NCBI RefSeq assembly: GCF_030864005.1
Contig: NZ_CP132976.1
Span: 6,612,908-6,676,907 of the forward strand
DNA from: Achromobacter seleniivolatilans
GTDB taxonomy: Bacteria > Pseudomonadota > Gammaproteobacteria > Burkholderiales > Burkholderiaceae_B
Direction of reading: 5' to 3'
Length of the DNA: 64,000 bases
In this document: piece after piece, positions 49,248 to 58,132 of the stretch
Layout: each line of letters begins with the position of its first letter
How positions within the stretch are numbered: position 1 is the stretch's first letter
Notes under the pieces: generated by a model
What the model was told of the DNA's origin: nothing
Database searches by the model: none
The model's input: only the letters and a program-made list of their open reading frames with translations
Position numbers and translations under genes: made by a program

Positions 49248-50072
49248 ATGGGAACGCTTGAAGGAAAGGTCGCATTGGTTTCCGGATCAGGCCGCGGTAT
49301 TGGTCAGGAAATTGCGTTGAAGCTTGCGCGTGAAGGCGCAAAAGTCGTGGTCAACGATTTGGACCCCGGGCCAGCCGAAGAGACGGTATCGATGATACGC
49401 AGGGCAGGCGGGCAGGCGCAGGCCTGCTCGGGCAGCGTCACAGAAGCGGGTTTTGCGGAACGCTTTGTTGGCACAGCGGTAGATTCGTTCGGCGGTTTGG
49501 ACATCATCGTGAACAACGCCGGCTATACCTGGGACAACGTCATTCAGAAGATGACGGACGAACAATGGGATGAGATTCTTGCGGTACACCTGTCCGCGCC
49601 GTTTCGCATCTTGCGCGCAGCCTCTGGCTTTATTCGCGAAGCCGCGCGCGCCGAAGCCGCGCAAGGCCAGGAGGTATTTCGCAAGGTAGTGAATATCTCG
49701 TCAACGTCCGGGGTCATGGGAAACGCGGGCCAAGCCAACTACGCTGCGGCGAAGGCTGGCATCAACGGATTGACCCGCGCGTTGGCCAAGGAATGGGGAC
49801 GATATAAAGTCAACGTGAACAGCGTGGCCTTTGGGTTGATCAAGACACGCCTGACCGAAGCCGCCGCCGACGGCGACGCCACGTTGGACATCCAGGGCCG
49901 GCAGATCAAAGTGGGCGTCAACCCGCAGGTATTGAAAAACGTGGAAAGCCTGATCCCGATCGGCCGGGCAGGCACTCCGGCCGAGGCAGCGGGCGCGGTC
50001 TACCTGTTCTGCCTGCCCGAATCCAACTACGTCAGCGGCCAGGTATTGGTCGTGGGCGGCGGCCGTCCTTGA
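49248..50072 (+). CDS. SDR-family 3-hydroxyacyl-CoA dehydrogenase-like protein
   Basis: A 274-residue short-chain dehydrogenase. The cofactor loop SGSGRGIGQEIA, NNAG motif and catalytic NISSTSGVMGNAGQANYAAAK (Ser, Tyr, Lys) are present. It ends GQVLVVGGGRP, as in FabG-type enzymes. In this operon it most likely oxidises the 3-hydroxyacyl-CoA made by the MaoC pair, although a reductase role is possible. It overlaps the next frame slightly if that started earlier. Confidence 0.9.
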   Translation: MGTLEGKVALVSGSGRGIGQEIALKLAREGAKVVVNDLDPGPAEETVSMIRRAGGQAQACSGSVTEAGFAERFVGTAVDSFGGLDIIVNNAGYTWDNVIQKMTDEQWDEILAVHLSAPFRILRAASGFIREAARAEAAQGQEVFRKVVNISSTSGVMGNAGQANYAAAKAGINGLTRALAKEWGRYKVNVNSVAFGLIKTRLTEAAADGDATLDIQGRQIKVGVNPQVLKNVESLIPIGRAGTPAEAAGAVYLFCLPESNYVSGQVLVVGGGRP

Positions 50073-50089
50073 GCCGCCAGGAGAATCAC

Positions 50090-51244
50090 ATGGACACGCC
50101 ACAGCCGCGCTGGATGGACGCTGACCTGACTCTGTTCCAGGATTCAACACGGCGCTTGTTCGACCGCGAGTTTGTGCCCGATGAAGAAAAGTGGCGCAAA
50201 CAGCAGCACGCCGACCGCGAGGTGTGGCACAAGGCGGGCCGGATGGGCCTGCTTTGCGTCAGCATGCCTGAAGTCTATGGCGGCGGCGGCGGCAGCTTTG
50301 CACACGAAGCCATCGTGGCGTCGGAGCAGGCGCGCGCCATGGTCTATGGCTTCAGCAACAATGTGCATAGCGCCATTCTGGCGCACTACATCCTGAACTA
50401 CGGCACCGAATCCCAGAAGCAGCGCTGGCTGCCGAAGATGGCGACCGGTGAGCTCGTGGGCGCTATCGCCATGAGTGAGCCGGGCGCGGGATCGGACTTG
50501 AAAAGCGTGCGCACGACTGCTGTGAAAGACGGCGGCGTCTATGTGGTCAGCGGGTCCAAGACCTTTATTACCAACGGCCTGCACGCCAACCTGATCTGCG
50601 TGGTGGCCAAGACAGACCCGCAGGCGGGCGCACGCGGCGTGTCGCTGGTCATGGTCGAGACGCAGGACCTGCCGGGATTCCGGCGTGGCCGCCTGCTGGA
50701 AAAGCTGGGCCAAAAAAGCCTGGATACGGCCGAGCTGTTCTTTGACAGCGTACGGGTGCCCCAAGCCAATCTGTTGGGCGAAGTCGAAGGCAAAGGGTTT
50801 ACGCAACTGATGCAGCAGCTGCCCCGCGAACGTCTGCTGATTGCTGTGGGTGCGGTGGCCACGATGCGCCGCGCCATTGATGAGACGCTGGCGTATACCC
50901 AAGCTCGTCAGGTCTTTGGCCAGCCGTTGATCGACATGCAGAACACGCGTTTCAAGCTGGCTGAATGCGAAACGGTGGCGACTATCGCCGCGCGCTTTGT
51001 CGACGATTGCGTCAACCGGCAATTGGACGGCACGCTGGATTTGTCTACCGCCGCCATGGCCAAGTGGTGGACCACCCAGATGAACTGTCAGGTCATCGAC
51101 GAATGCCTGCAATTGCACGGCGGCTACGGGTACATGCTGGAATACCCCATCGCCCGCATGTACGCCGACGCCCGCGTGGGCAAGATCTACGGCGGATCAA
51201 ACGAGATCATGAAAGAAATCATCGCCCGCAGTATGACCGCCTGA
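50090..51244 (+). CDS. Acyl-CoA dehydrogenase, LCAD/IVD-like active site
   Basis: A 384-residue FAD-dependent acyl-CoA dehydrogenase (AMSEPGAGSDLKSVRTTA and TKxFITNG-like SGSKTFITNG blocks). The C-terminal site where short- and medium-chain enzymes have the catalytic Glu is IYGGSNEIMKEI, without Glu. Glu247 in LPRERLL matches the alternative base of long-chain and isovaleryl-CoA dehydrogenases. That suggests a bulky or branched substrate. ATG 50090 has AGGAG 6 bases upstream. Confidence 0.93.
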   Translation: MDTPQPRWMDADLTLFQDSTRRLFDREFVPDEEKWRKQQHADREVWHKAGRMGLLCVSMPEVYGGGGGSFAHEAIVASEQARAMVYGFSNNVHSAILAHYILNYGTESQKQRWLPKMATGELVGAIAMSEPGAGSDLKSVRTTAVKDGGVYVVSGSKTFITNGLHANLICVVAKTDPQAGARGVSLVMVETQDLPGFRRGRLLEKLGQKSLDTAELFFDSVRVPQANLLGEVEGKGFTQLMQQLPRERLLIAVGAVATMRRAIDETLAYTQARQVFGQPLIDMQNTRFKLAECETVATIAARFVDDCVNRQLDGTLDLSTAAMAKWWTTQMNCQVIDECLQLHGGYGYMLEYPIARMYADARVGKIYGGSNEIMKEIIARSMTA

Positions 51245-51279
51245 GACGGCGAGCCGCGAAGCGGGAACCGGAGACACGA

Positions 51280-52971
51280 ATGCAGCAAGCGCATCATCGG
51301 TACTGGCCGAAAGGGCTGCCGAAGGACATCAGCCAGCCTCAGTCCAGTCTGTACTTCAATCTGGAAGCGTCGGCCGCGCGCTTTCCCGCAAAGCCCGCCA
51401 TCGTGTTCTACGACACGGTGCTGGACTACGCGCAGGTCAAGCGCGAGGTGGATGGGATGGCCGGTTATCTGCAACACGCTGCCGGTGTGAGAGCAGGCGA
51501 CCGCGTTTTGCTACTGAGTCAGAACTGTCCGCAATTCATCATTGCGTATTACGCCATCTTGCGCGCCGACGCGGTGGTGGTGCCGGTCAATGCGATGAGT
51601 ACGCCGGAAGAGCTGGCGCATTACCTGGATGACAGCGGCGCACGTGTGGCGTTCGCGGCGCAGGAATTGGCCGAGCGTTTGGCGGGCTTCGTTCAGGACG
51701 GCCGATTGGAACGGGTGATTGTGCATACCTATTCCGACTATTTGGGCGCGGGCAGCGGCGACCCTGCGCCGCCCGATTGGATTGCGGCGCCCAGGCGCGC
51801 ACCCGATGCGCAGGGCGGTGTGCCCTGGTATGGCGCGCTGGCGGTGAATGCGCCGCCGTTGCCGCATCGGGCGGCGGCGCAAGACTTGTGTCTGCTGCCT
51901 TATACGTCGGGCACCACGGGCAGGCCCAAAGGATGCCGTCACACGCATGGCACGCTGTCCGCGGCCGTGATGGGATCGCAGCTGTGGCGCGGGTTAACGT
52001 CCGAGGCGGTCATCATGGGCGTCGCGCCCATGTTCCATTTGCTGGGCATGCAGAACTGCATGAACTTGCCGATTCTGTTGGGCGCCACGGTGGTGTTGCT
52101 GCCGCGTTGGGACCGTCAAGTCGCAGTGCAACTGATCGCGCGCCACCGCGTCAGCGTCTGGGCTGCGCCCCCTGCCATGATCGTGGATTTCTTTGCACAG
52201 CCTGACATCGAATCGTACGACCTGTCCAACCTGGCCCTGCTGTGCGGCGGTGGAGCGCCCATGCCGGAAGCGGTGGCAGCCATGTTGTCGGACCGCTACG
52301 GCATCATCTTCAATGAGGCCTATGGCCTGACCGAAACCGCGTCTTTTCTGCATTGCAATCCAATGGATCGCAACAAGCGCCAATGTATTGGTGTGCCTAC
52401 CTTCGGCGTGGATACGCGGGTAGTGGACCCGTCCACCCTTAGCGAATTGCCACCGGGCGAGGTTGGCGAGATCGTGACGCGGGGCGCGCAAGTCATGCAA
52501 GGCTACTGGAACAATCCTGCCGCTGACGCGGACGCATTCTTCATGTTGGACGGGGCGCGGTACTTTCGAACGGGGGATCTGGGGCGGGTGGACGAAGACG
52601 GCTATTTCTTTGTCACTGACCGGCTCAAGCGCATGATCAACGCCTCAGGCTACAAGGTCTGGCCCGCCGAAGTGGAAAACGCGCTGTACGAGCATCCTGC
52701 CGTCCACGAGGCGTGTGTGATTGGAGTGCCTGACGCCTGTCGCGGTGAAACGGTAAAGGCTTTGCTGGTGTTGCGGCCCGAAGCGCGCGACAGCACCCGT
52801 GAAGAAGATGTGATCGCATGGTCACGAGCGCGCATGGCGGCGTACAAGGCGCCGCGCATTGTGGAGTTCGTGGATGCGTTGCCCAAGTCCAGCACAGGCA
52901 AGATCTTATGGCGGCAGTTGCAGGAAGCGGGGCAGATTCCTGCAACTGCGCGCGCTGGTCACACGGCGTAG
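51280..52971 (+). CDS. Long-chain-type acyl-CoA ligase, AMP-binding family
   Basis: A 563-residue ANL ligase, the second in the operon. Motifs: YTSGTTGRPKGCRHTHG, YGLTETASF, DRLKRMINASGYKVWPAEVE and KSSTGKILWRQL. Two different ligases at the two ends of one operon suggest activation of two acids, for example the starting compound and a shortened intermediate. ATG 51280. Its last 13 bases overlap the stop region of the RNA-repair gene on the opposite strand. Confidence 0.93.
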   Translation: MQQAHHRYWPKGLPKDISQPQSSLYFNLEASAARFPAKPAIVFYDTVLDYAQVKREVDGMAGYLQHAAGVRAGDRVLLLSQNCPQFIIAYYAILRADAVVVPVNAMSTPEELAHYLDDSGARVAFAAQELAERLAGFVQDGRLERVIVHTYSDYLGAGSGDPAPPDWIAAPRRAPDAQGGVPWYGALAVNAPPLPHRAAAQDLCLLPYTSGTTGRPKGCRHTHGTLSAAVMGSQLWRGLTSEAVIMGVAPMFHLLGMQNCMNLPILLGATVVLLPRWDRQVAVQLIARHRVSVWAAPPAMIVDFFAQPDIESYDLSNLALLCGGGAPMPEAVAAMLSDRYGIIFNEAYGLTETASFLHCNPMDRNKRQCIGVPTFGVDTRVVDPSTLSELPPGEVGEIVTRGAQVMQGYWNNPAADADAFFMLDGARYFRTGDLGRVDEDGYFFVTDRLKRMINASGYKVWPAEVENALYEHPAVHEACVIGVPDACRGETVKALLVLRPEARDSTREEDVIAWSRARMAAYKAPRIVEFVDALPKSSTGKILWRQLQEAGQIPATARAGHTA

Positions 52972-54095
52972 ACCACACGGTGCGCTTCCGTGGGCAGAGG
53001 CAGATCCCATCGGTGCAGCATGCCGGTCAGCGTCTTGTTGGATAGTGAGGTGTCGCGCGCACTGTTACGGCGCAGTAATTCCGCGCGCGGCTTTTCCAGA
53101 TAGACCAGTTCTACGTCCGCCTGGTAGGCATATAGCAAGTCCAGCGTCTTCTTGCGCATCAACTCGCTAAGGTTGGTAGCGTTCCATACAAACGGCGCCC
53201 GTTTTCTTAGAAGATCCTTGGCGTGATCGATGGCGTGGTGCGCCACCATGCCTTCATTTTTTCCGTGGCGCAGGCCCAGCGCTTCACGCGCGTCGTCGAA
53301 GGACACAACGGGCAGGCTGGGATGGTTCGCTGCTACCCACGTGTTCTTACCGGACGCTGGCAGGCCCGACATGACGATTACGCGTGATCCCGGTTCTTGG
53401 AACAAGGCGTAGTCGGGGTGTACGTCCGCGCCACGGAAATAGCTGACTGCCGTGTGTGCGTCAGCAAAGGCGCGGGGTTGCCCAAAGCAGCCATCGTCTT
53501 TCGCCAATTCGCAAAACAGCGCGATGTTGTCCAACACACGCTGCGCGTCCTGGCAGATGCGGCCCCGCATATCGGCCTCGGCCAGCATGGCCAGCAACGG
53601 AATGCTCATCTGCCACGACAGTTCCCGCGCGATGAACTCTGGCGGTTTACCCCGGCGCGAACCTTCCAGGGCAAAGAACGGCACCTGATGCGCGCTGATC
53701 AAACGGCAGACTGCCTCACGCACGTCAAAGGGCGCGCCGGCATCCCATAAAGCGATGCGGGCATCGATGGCGCCCTTGCGCGAATGGCCGGGCTGACCGA
53801 TAGCGCCAGTGACCGGATCGACGACGGTGGTGCTGTGTTTGGCCACATCGTGCAGCAGGGCGGCAAGGAACACGATCTCTTGGTCGGCGCGGCAGGCAGC
53901 CTGGTACTGGGGCAGCGCGAGCAGCGCGTCAACCACCATCCGCGTATGGGTCCAGACATCGCCTTCGCCGTGATAGCGCGGGTCTTGCGGCGTGGTCTTC
54001 GCCAACTCCAGCGCGGGAAACGCGGCCAGGCAGTCTGCGTAGTCGGGATTCTGTCCGGCGGCGGGCGTCAGCGCCCGTAGTTGTTCATACTTCAT
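52959..54095 (-). CDS. HD-domain phosphoesterase/polynucleotide kinase fusion (HD-Pnk)
   Basis: A 378-residue two-domain end-healing protein. Residues about 45-180 are an HD domain (His50 in VWTHTRM, His82-Asp83 in LLHDVAK), expected to act as a metal-dependent 2',3'-phosphoesterase. Residues about 235-378 are a P-loop kinase (Walker A GLPASGKN at 244-251) with a lid RDTSLSNKT, expected to phosphorylate 5'-OH ends. The architecture matches the described bacterial HD-Pnk. It overlaps the upstream RNA ligase stop by four bases, so ligase and healing enzyme are made together. Function on RNA in this strain is inferred from architecture and partner. Confidence 0.9.
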   Translation of the reverse strand: MKYEQLRALTPAAGQNPDYADCLAAFPALELAKTTPQDPRYHGEGDVWTHTRMVVDALLALPQYQAACRADQEIVFLAALLHDVAKHSTTVVDPVTGAIGQPGHSRKGAIDARIALWDAGAPFDVREAVCRLISAHQVPFFALEGSRRGKPPEFIARELSWQMSIPLLAMLAEADMRGRICQDAQRVLDNIALFCELAKDDGCFGQPRAFADAHTAVSYFRGADVHPDYALFQEPGSRVIVMSGLPASGKNTWVAANHPSLPVVSFDDAREALGLRHGKNEGMVAHHAIDHAKDLLRKRAPFVWNATNLSELMRKKTLDLLYAYQADVELVYLEKPRAELLRRNSARDTSLSNKTLTGMLHRWDLPLPTEAHRVVYAV

Positions 54096-54985
54096 GGCGT
54101 GTCCTTAACTTTGCATTCTTGATCCGCGGCAGCGGCGCGCAGCGTGTCCCAATCTTGTGTCAGGCGTGGCGCGTACAGATCCACGCCAGCTGCCAGCAGG
54201 TTTGGCACATACGGCTGCTCGGAATGATGCTTGTCGGAATCCAGGATGGCCTGAACGAAATCCCGGCGCACCCATTTGTAGCGGGCGATCGTTTTTCCGC
54301 CCGCTTCGGCCTTGATATAAAGCCCTTCCGACAGATCCGATTTGTCGCATTGCTTCCAGGCGCGATCCAGATCGTGACCTTCGCGCAGCACGGTGGCTTC
54401 GAACGCCTGCCTCCAGTTCTGTGTCTTTGCCAACGATGGCTTCAACATGGCTTTCAGCGTCGTCAGCTTGGCAGGCGCCACGCCTTCATACAGAACCGGT
54501 ACCGACAGGACCGGGCCGCCTGCAAGCAAAGCGCGCCGCGCGCCGGTTGAAAGAAAGTCGCCGGTCTGGCGGTCGAGCACATCGAATTCAAAGAAATGAT
54601 GGGGCAGGGCGTCGTAGAAGACTGAGTGCTTTTTCGACAGCGTTTCGCCATACATCACATAGCGGTCTTCCAGGCGATCCAGCAACCAGTCCGTGTGGGC
54701 GGATGCCCACGCCTTGACGAAACTGAACTGCCTTTCACGGCCGCCGCCCACCAGGTAGTGCCCGCGTGATTGCAGCAACAGTTCGCCCGACGGGCTGAAG
54801 CTGATGCCTGTGTTGGCGCCGTCCAGTTTTTCTTCCACAACCAGATGCAGGCCGGCCAGTGCGCGATACGGCACATGGTCATGGCCTTCATCGCCATCTT
54901 GCAGGCGCGAGCCCTCAAGATGAGGCGTGCGGGGATAGCGGAACAGGTCCAGGGATTGCGCGTACGCGCAGAAATCCAGCGTCAT
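54092..54985 (-). CDS. ATP-dependent RNA ligase
   Basis: A 297-residue nucleotidyltransferase-type ligase. Motif I is EKLDGANTG with the AMP-accepting Lys53. A motif III-like YVMYGETL, motif IIIa FFEFDVLD, motif IV SEGLYIKAE and motif V ARYKWVRRD follow in order. The compact size without DNA-ligase accessory domains points to an RNA ligase. It would seal 5'-phosphate/3'-OH ends made by the coupled HD-Pnk. Start ATG 54985 has GGAG 7 bases upstream. First gene of the pair. Confidence 0.9.
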   Translation of the reverse strand: MTLDFCAYAQSLDLFRYPRTPHLEGSRLQDGDEGHDHVPYRALAGLHLVVEEKLDGANTGISFSPSGELLLQSRGHYLVGGGRERQFSFVKAWASAHTDWLLDRLEDRYVMYGETLSKKHSVFYDALPHHFFEFDVLDRQTGDFLSTGARRALLAGGPVLSVPVLYEGVAPAKLTTLKAMLKPSLAKTQNWRQAFEATVLREGHDLDRAWKQCDKSDLSEGLYIKAEAGGKTIARYKWVRRDFVQAILDSDKHHSEQPYVPNLLAAGVDLYAPRLTQDWDTLRAAAADQECKVKDTP

Positions 54986-55268
54986 GGGTCTTCTCCAAAG
55001 CAAAGTGGAAAAGCCGACGACGCAGTCTTACGGGGGGAGGAAGCGTAGGGGCAGGGTGCTTCCTGGAACCGCGCTTGACTCAGGTGTTGCGCTCAAGACG
55101 TAGACGTCGAGCCGCAAGGGCGAGCAAGCTGACCGCGATTACCAGGAGGTAGTCGTCGGCGATTAGGCGAATTGACGAATAGCAGACAAGGTTGCACCCA
55201 AAAAAGAAGAGGGTTGGAAAGAGGCTCGCATCCTAAAGCAGCGTAGCGGGGCTTGTCAATGCGGCGTA
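54986..55268. other. Upstream region of the RNA-repair operon
   Basis: About 280 bases between the NAD(P)-binding gene and the ligase gene, both on the minus strand. A possible minus-strand promoter has TTGACA near 55253-55258, 18 bases, then TAGGAT. No sigma-54-type GG-N10-GC element was seen. No tRNA. No coding signal. Confidence 0.45.
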
Positions 55269-55898
55269 TCAAACCAATTGGTCTGACTTGATGACGTGCA
55301 GGCCAGAGGGCGCGTTGATTGCTGCGTTCAGCATGACACGCGCAATCTGCTCGGCCGGATTGATGCGCCAAGCGCGTGGCAGCAGCGGGCCGAGCGTGCT
55401 CAGTGCAAGAGATGCCATGCGCTCGCCCAGACGGAATTCCGTGCGTTGGCCACCGATCAGTCCGGGCCGCACGATGGTCAGCGACGCAAAGCCTGATGCG
55501 GCCAGCGCCTGTTCCAGTTCACCTTTGACGCGGTTGTAAAAAAAGCGCGACGATGCCTCGGCGCCTATGGCCGAATTCAACACATACGTTGGCGTGCCGT
55601 GCTGGCGTGCCAGTTTGGCGGCTGCCAACGGATAGTCGTAGTCCACCTTGCGGAAGGCGGATTGGGAGCCAGCGGCGCGCATCGTGGTGCCTAGCGCGCA
55701 GATCACGGCGTCCGCGCCCCACCACTCGGCATCCGGCGGCAGATTGTTGAAGTCCACCAAAGGCGCAAGCAGCTTGGGATGCGAGGGCAACGGGCGCCGG
55801 GCAGGTGCGATGACCTGCGTCACGCGAGGGTCGGCCAGCGCTTGGCCGAGCACATGGCTTCCGACCAGGCCGGTCGATCCGATCACGAGCAGCTTCAT
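55269..55898 (-). CDS. NAD(P)H-binding atypical SDR (HTATIP2-like)
   Basis: A 209-residue Rossmann-fold protein starting MKLLVIGSTGLVGSHVLGQAL (GxxGxxG). The atypical SDR features VNSAIGAEASSRFFYNRVKGE-like YxxxK and a short C-terminus follow. Members of this group are oxidoreductases or regulatory NAD(P)-binding proteins with unknown substrates. It may share an operon with rnk upstream (49-base gap). Confidence 0.88.
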   Translation of the reverse strand: MKLLVIGSTGLVGSHVLGQALADPRVTQVIAPARRPLPSHPKLLAPLVDFNNLPPDAEWWGADAVICALGTTMRAAGSQSAFRKVDYDYPLAAAKLARQHGTPTYVLNSAIGAEASSRFFYNRVKGELEQALAASGFASLTIVRPGLIGGQRTEFRLGERMASLALSTLGPLLPRAWRINPAEQIARVMLNAAINAPSGLHVIKSDQLV

Positions 55899-55947
55899 AA
55901 GGCAGTCCAGGCAGTGGGAGGCGCAGGTCTGATGATAGACCGGGATG

Positions 55948-56370
55948 TCAGGTCGTCATGTCGCCAGCGGCTTCTGGCTGATAGACGATTTCCTGGATTG
56001 TCGCGGAGTGCTCGGTTTGGTTTGGCGCAGTCCAGGTGACGCGCTGGCCTTGGCGCGAACCGAGCAGGCTCAATCCCAGCGGCGACAGCACGGACACTTG
56101 ACCTTGTGCCAGATTGGCGTCGGCGGGATAGCACAGCGTGATGACCATTTCGCTCTTGTCATCATTCAGCAGGCGCAGACACGAACGCATCGTCACGATA
56201 TCTGGCGTGACATCTTCGATAGCGATGATGGGCGCGGAATCCAGAATTTCCTGTGCGGCGTCGATCGCATCGCGGGACAGCGCGGCAGCGCTTGCGGGGC
56301 GGGTGATCAGGCCAAGCAGGCGGGCGTGGTCCAGGGCGGTCAGCAGTTTGTCTTGCGTCGGAGCGTTCAT
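55948..56370 (-). CDS. rnk: Regulator of nucleoside diphosphate kinase
   Basis: A 140-residue protein with a short N-terminal helical region and a C-terminal GreA/GreB-like domain (residues about 50-130: MVITLCYPADANLAQGQVSVLSPLG). This is the Rnk layout: it binds RNA polymerase near the secondary channel but has too short a coiled coil to stimulate RNA cleavage. Confident from length and the LGLSLLGSRQGQ motif. Confidence 0.93.
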   Translation of the reverse strand: MNAPTQDKLLTALDHARLLGLITRPASAAALSRDAIDAAQEILDSAPIIAIEDVTPDIVTMRSCLRLLNDDKSEMVITLCYPADANLAQGQVSVLSPLGLSLLGSRQGQRVTWTAPNQTEHSATIQEIVYQPEAAGDMTT

Positions 56371-56782
56371 ATTGTTTCCTGTCAGGGCGTAAGCCCCCGT
56401 GGGCGAATGCTTTTACGCAGGCGCCTGCAAGGCTGGTTTGAAAATCACAGCGCTGTAGGGGGATGTTTGGGGGTGCAACTACGGGGCGAACCGTTGAATC
56501 CAGGCGTCGGGAGCAGGCTCCGCGGATGCGGAAAAACGGATCTTTCAGAGCGTTCCGTATCCCGCCGGGATGCCTCGCCGGCCTGATTCAAGTGTCGAAG
56601 CGGTGCAGTTTGTACGCGGTCAGCGTGGCAACTGCGGTCGGCAACGAATCAATGTAATCGGCTTACAACAGGCTGAAGTATAGGAAAAAACTGAAATCTT
56701 TGTTTATCAGGGCTTAAAAGCAGGAAAAATGCAAAAAATGGGGTGGAAATCTTCCGCCCCCATTTCCTGCCCGTACTTGCAA
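56371..56782. other. Intergenic region rnk - chloroperoxidase
   Basis: About 410 bases with no convincing gene. It contains the terminator described separately and must contain the rnk promoter on the minus strand. Confidence 0.6.
56736..56765 (-). terminator. Terminator of the chloroperoxidase-type gene
   Basis: AAATGGGGTGGAA pairs with TTCCGCCCCCATTT (imperfect stem). On the minus strand it is followed by TTTTTT. It lies 18 bases after the stop codon of the hydrolase gene. Confidence 0.88.
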
Positions 56783-57619
56783 TCAGCCCTTGATGAATGA
56801 CAGCAGGTCGGGATTGATGGTGTCTGCGTGAGTCGTCAGCATCCCGTGCGGAAAGCCTGCATACACCTTGAGGGTGCCGTTCTTAAGCAGCTTCACCGAC
56901 AAGCGTGATGCGTCGTCGATAGGAACGATCTGGTCGTCGTCGCCATGCATGACCAGTGTGGGCACGGTGATGGCCTTCAGGTCTTCGGTCTGGTCAGTTT
57001 CAGAGAACGCCTTGATGCCGTCGTAATGAGCTTTGGCACTGCCGATCATGCCTTGGCGCCACCAGTTGTTGATCACGCCTTGCGAGACTTGGGCGCCTTC
57101 GCGGTTGAAACCGTAAAAAGGGCCGGAAGCGACATCGACGTAGAACTGGGCGCGGTTAGCGGCCAGCGCCTCGCGAAAGCCATCAAACACCTCTATGGGC
57201 AAACCGCCGGGATTGCTATCAGTCTTGAGCATCAACGGCGGAACCGCGCTGACCAGCACGGCTTTGGCCACCCGGCCCTGGGGTTCGCCAAATTTGGCGA
57301 CATAGCGAGCGACTTCGCCGCCCCCCGTGGAATGACCGATATGGACGGCGTTGCGAAGGTCCAGGTGTTCCGCCACCGCAGATGCGTCGGCCGCGTAGTG
57401 ATCCATGTCGTGCCCGTCGCTGACCTGGCTGGAACGGCCGTGGCCGCGGCGATCGTGTGCTATGACGCGAAAGCCCTGGTTCACGAAGAACAGCATCTGG
57501 GCATCCCAGTCGTCGCTCGACAGTGGCCAGCCGTGATGGAAAACAATGGGCTGGGCGGATTTGGGGCCCCAGTCTTTGTAGAAGATGTTGACGCCGTCAG
57601 TGGTAGTGATCGTGCTCAT
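56783..57619 (-). CDS. Alpha/beta hydrolase, non-heme chloroperoxidase family
   Basis: A 278-residue hydrolase whose triad is Ser in IGHSTGGGE, Asp in [10 protein letters not shown] and His in GFPHGM. The N-terminal [17 protein letters not shown] and [13 protein letters not shown] sequences match the cofactor-free bacterial haloperoxidases. These are esterases that also make peracids from hydrogen peroxide and short acids. No signal peptide. It is a single-gene unit with its own terminator. Confidence 0.94.
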   Translation of the reverse strand: MSTITTTDGVNIFYKDWGPKSAQPIVFHHGWPLSSDDWDAQMLFFVNQGFRVIAHDRRGHGRSSQVSDGHDMDHYAADASAVAEHLDLRNAVHIGHSTGGGEVARYVAKFGEPQGRVAKAVLVSAVPPLMLKTDSNPGGLPIEVFDGFREALAANRAQFYVDVASGPFYGFNREGAQVSQGVINNWWRQGMIGSAKAHYDGIKAFSETDQTEDLKAITVPTLVMHGDDDQIVPIDDASRLSVKLLKNGTLKVYAGFPHGMLTTHADTINPDLLSFIKG

Positions 57620-58132
57620 GGTCGGTGACTCCAGGGGGTGAATCGGGGTGAGTTGAACCGCAAGAGAAGACTAGGACTTTGAGCGCCGCGCGAGAATCCT
57701 GCAGTCGGTCTGGACCCTCATACCAACGTATAGGCGCCGCCATGATCCGGCATGTGCCATACGAGCGCCACGATGGTTGCCCATGCGCGGCGTGATCTGC
57801 AGCATGTCTTGTTCCCGCAACGGCGTGGACAGGAAGGCCACGGCTACCGTGTGAGACGTTGTGTGAAAAATACCCTTCGGAAGTGGGCCCGCCAATCTGG
57901 AAGAGTAGTTTCTGGCGCCGCCGCCGGCTTGCACATTATCAAGCAGCTTTGAACGAAATCATCCTGTGTCCGAGACCAAACCCAGGGATTCCGGTGAGAC
58001 GAATTGCTGGTTTTCTGGATCAGGTCGGCTGTTATTCTGCTTGTTATCGGGCAACTATCCAACTTGATGCCAACTGCGGAAATGCTCTAGCGGAGCGCGA
58101 TGCCCCGCTAGGATGTGCGCACTAGTTCAGAT
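57620..58132. other. Intergenic region without recognised gene
   Basis: About 510 bases. Short frames on both strands lack family resemblance and good starts. A hairpin CTAGCGG/CCGCTAG at 58087-58111 could terminate the lipoprotein gene on the minus strand. The region must hold the promoter of the chloroperoxidase-type gene. Confidence 0.5.

Noticed and set aside
54986..55268. Search for a sigma-54 promoter or RtcR-type control of the RNA-repair operon
   Set aside because: No GG-N10-GC element was found and no RtcR-like gene lies nearby; a sigma-70-like site is the better candidate.
56450..56660. Short plus-strand frame in the gap after rnk
   Set aside because: 64 codons, no ribosome site, no family resemblance.
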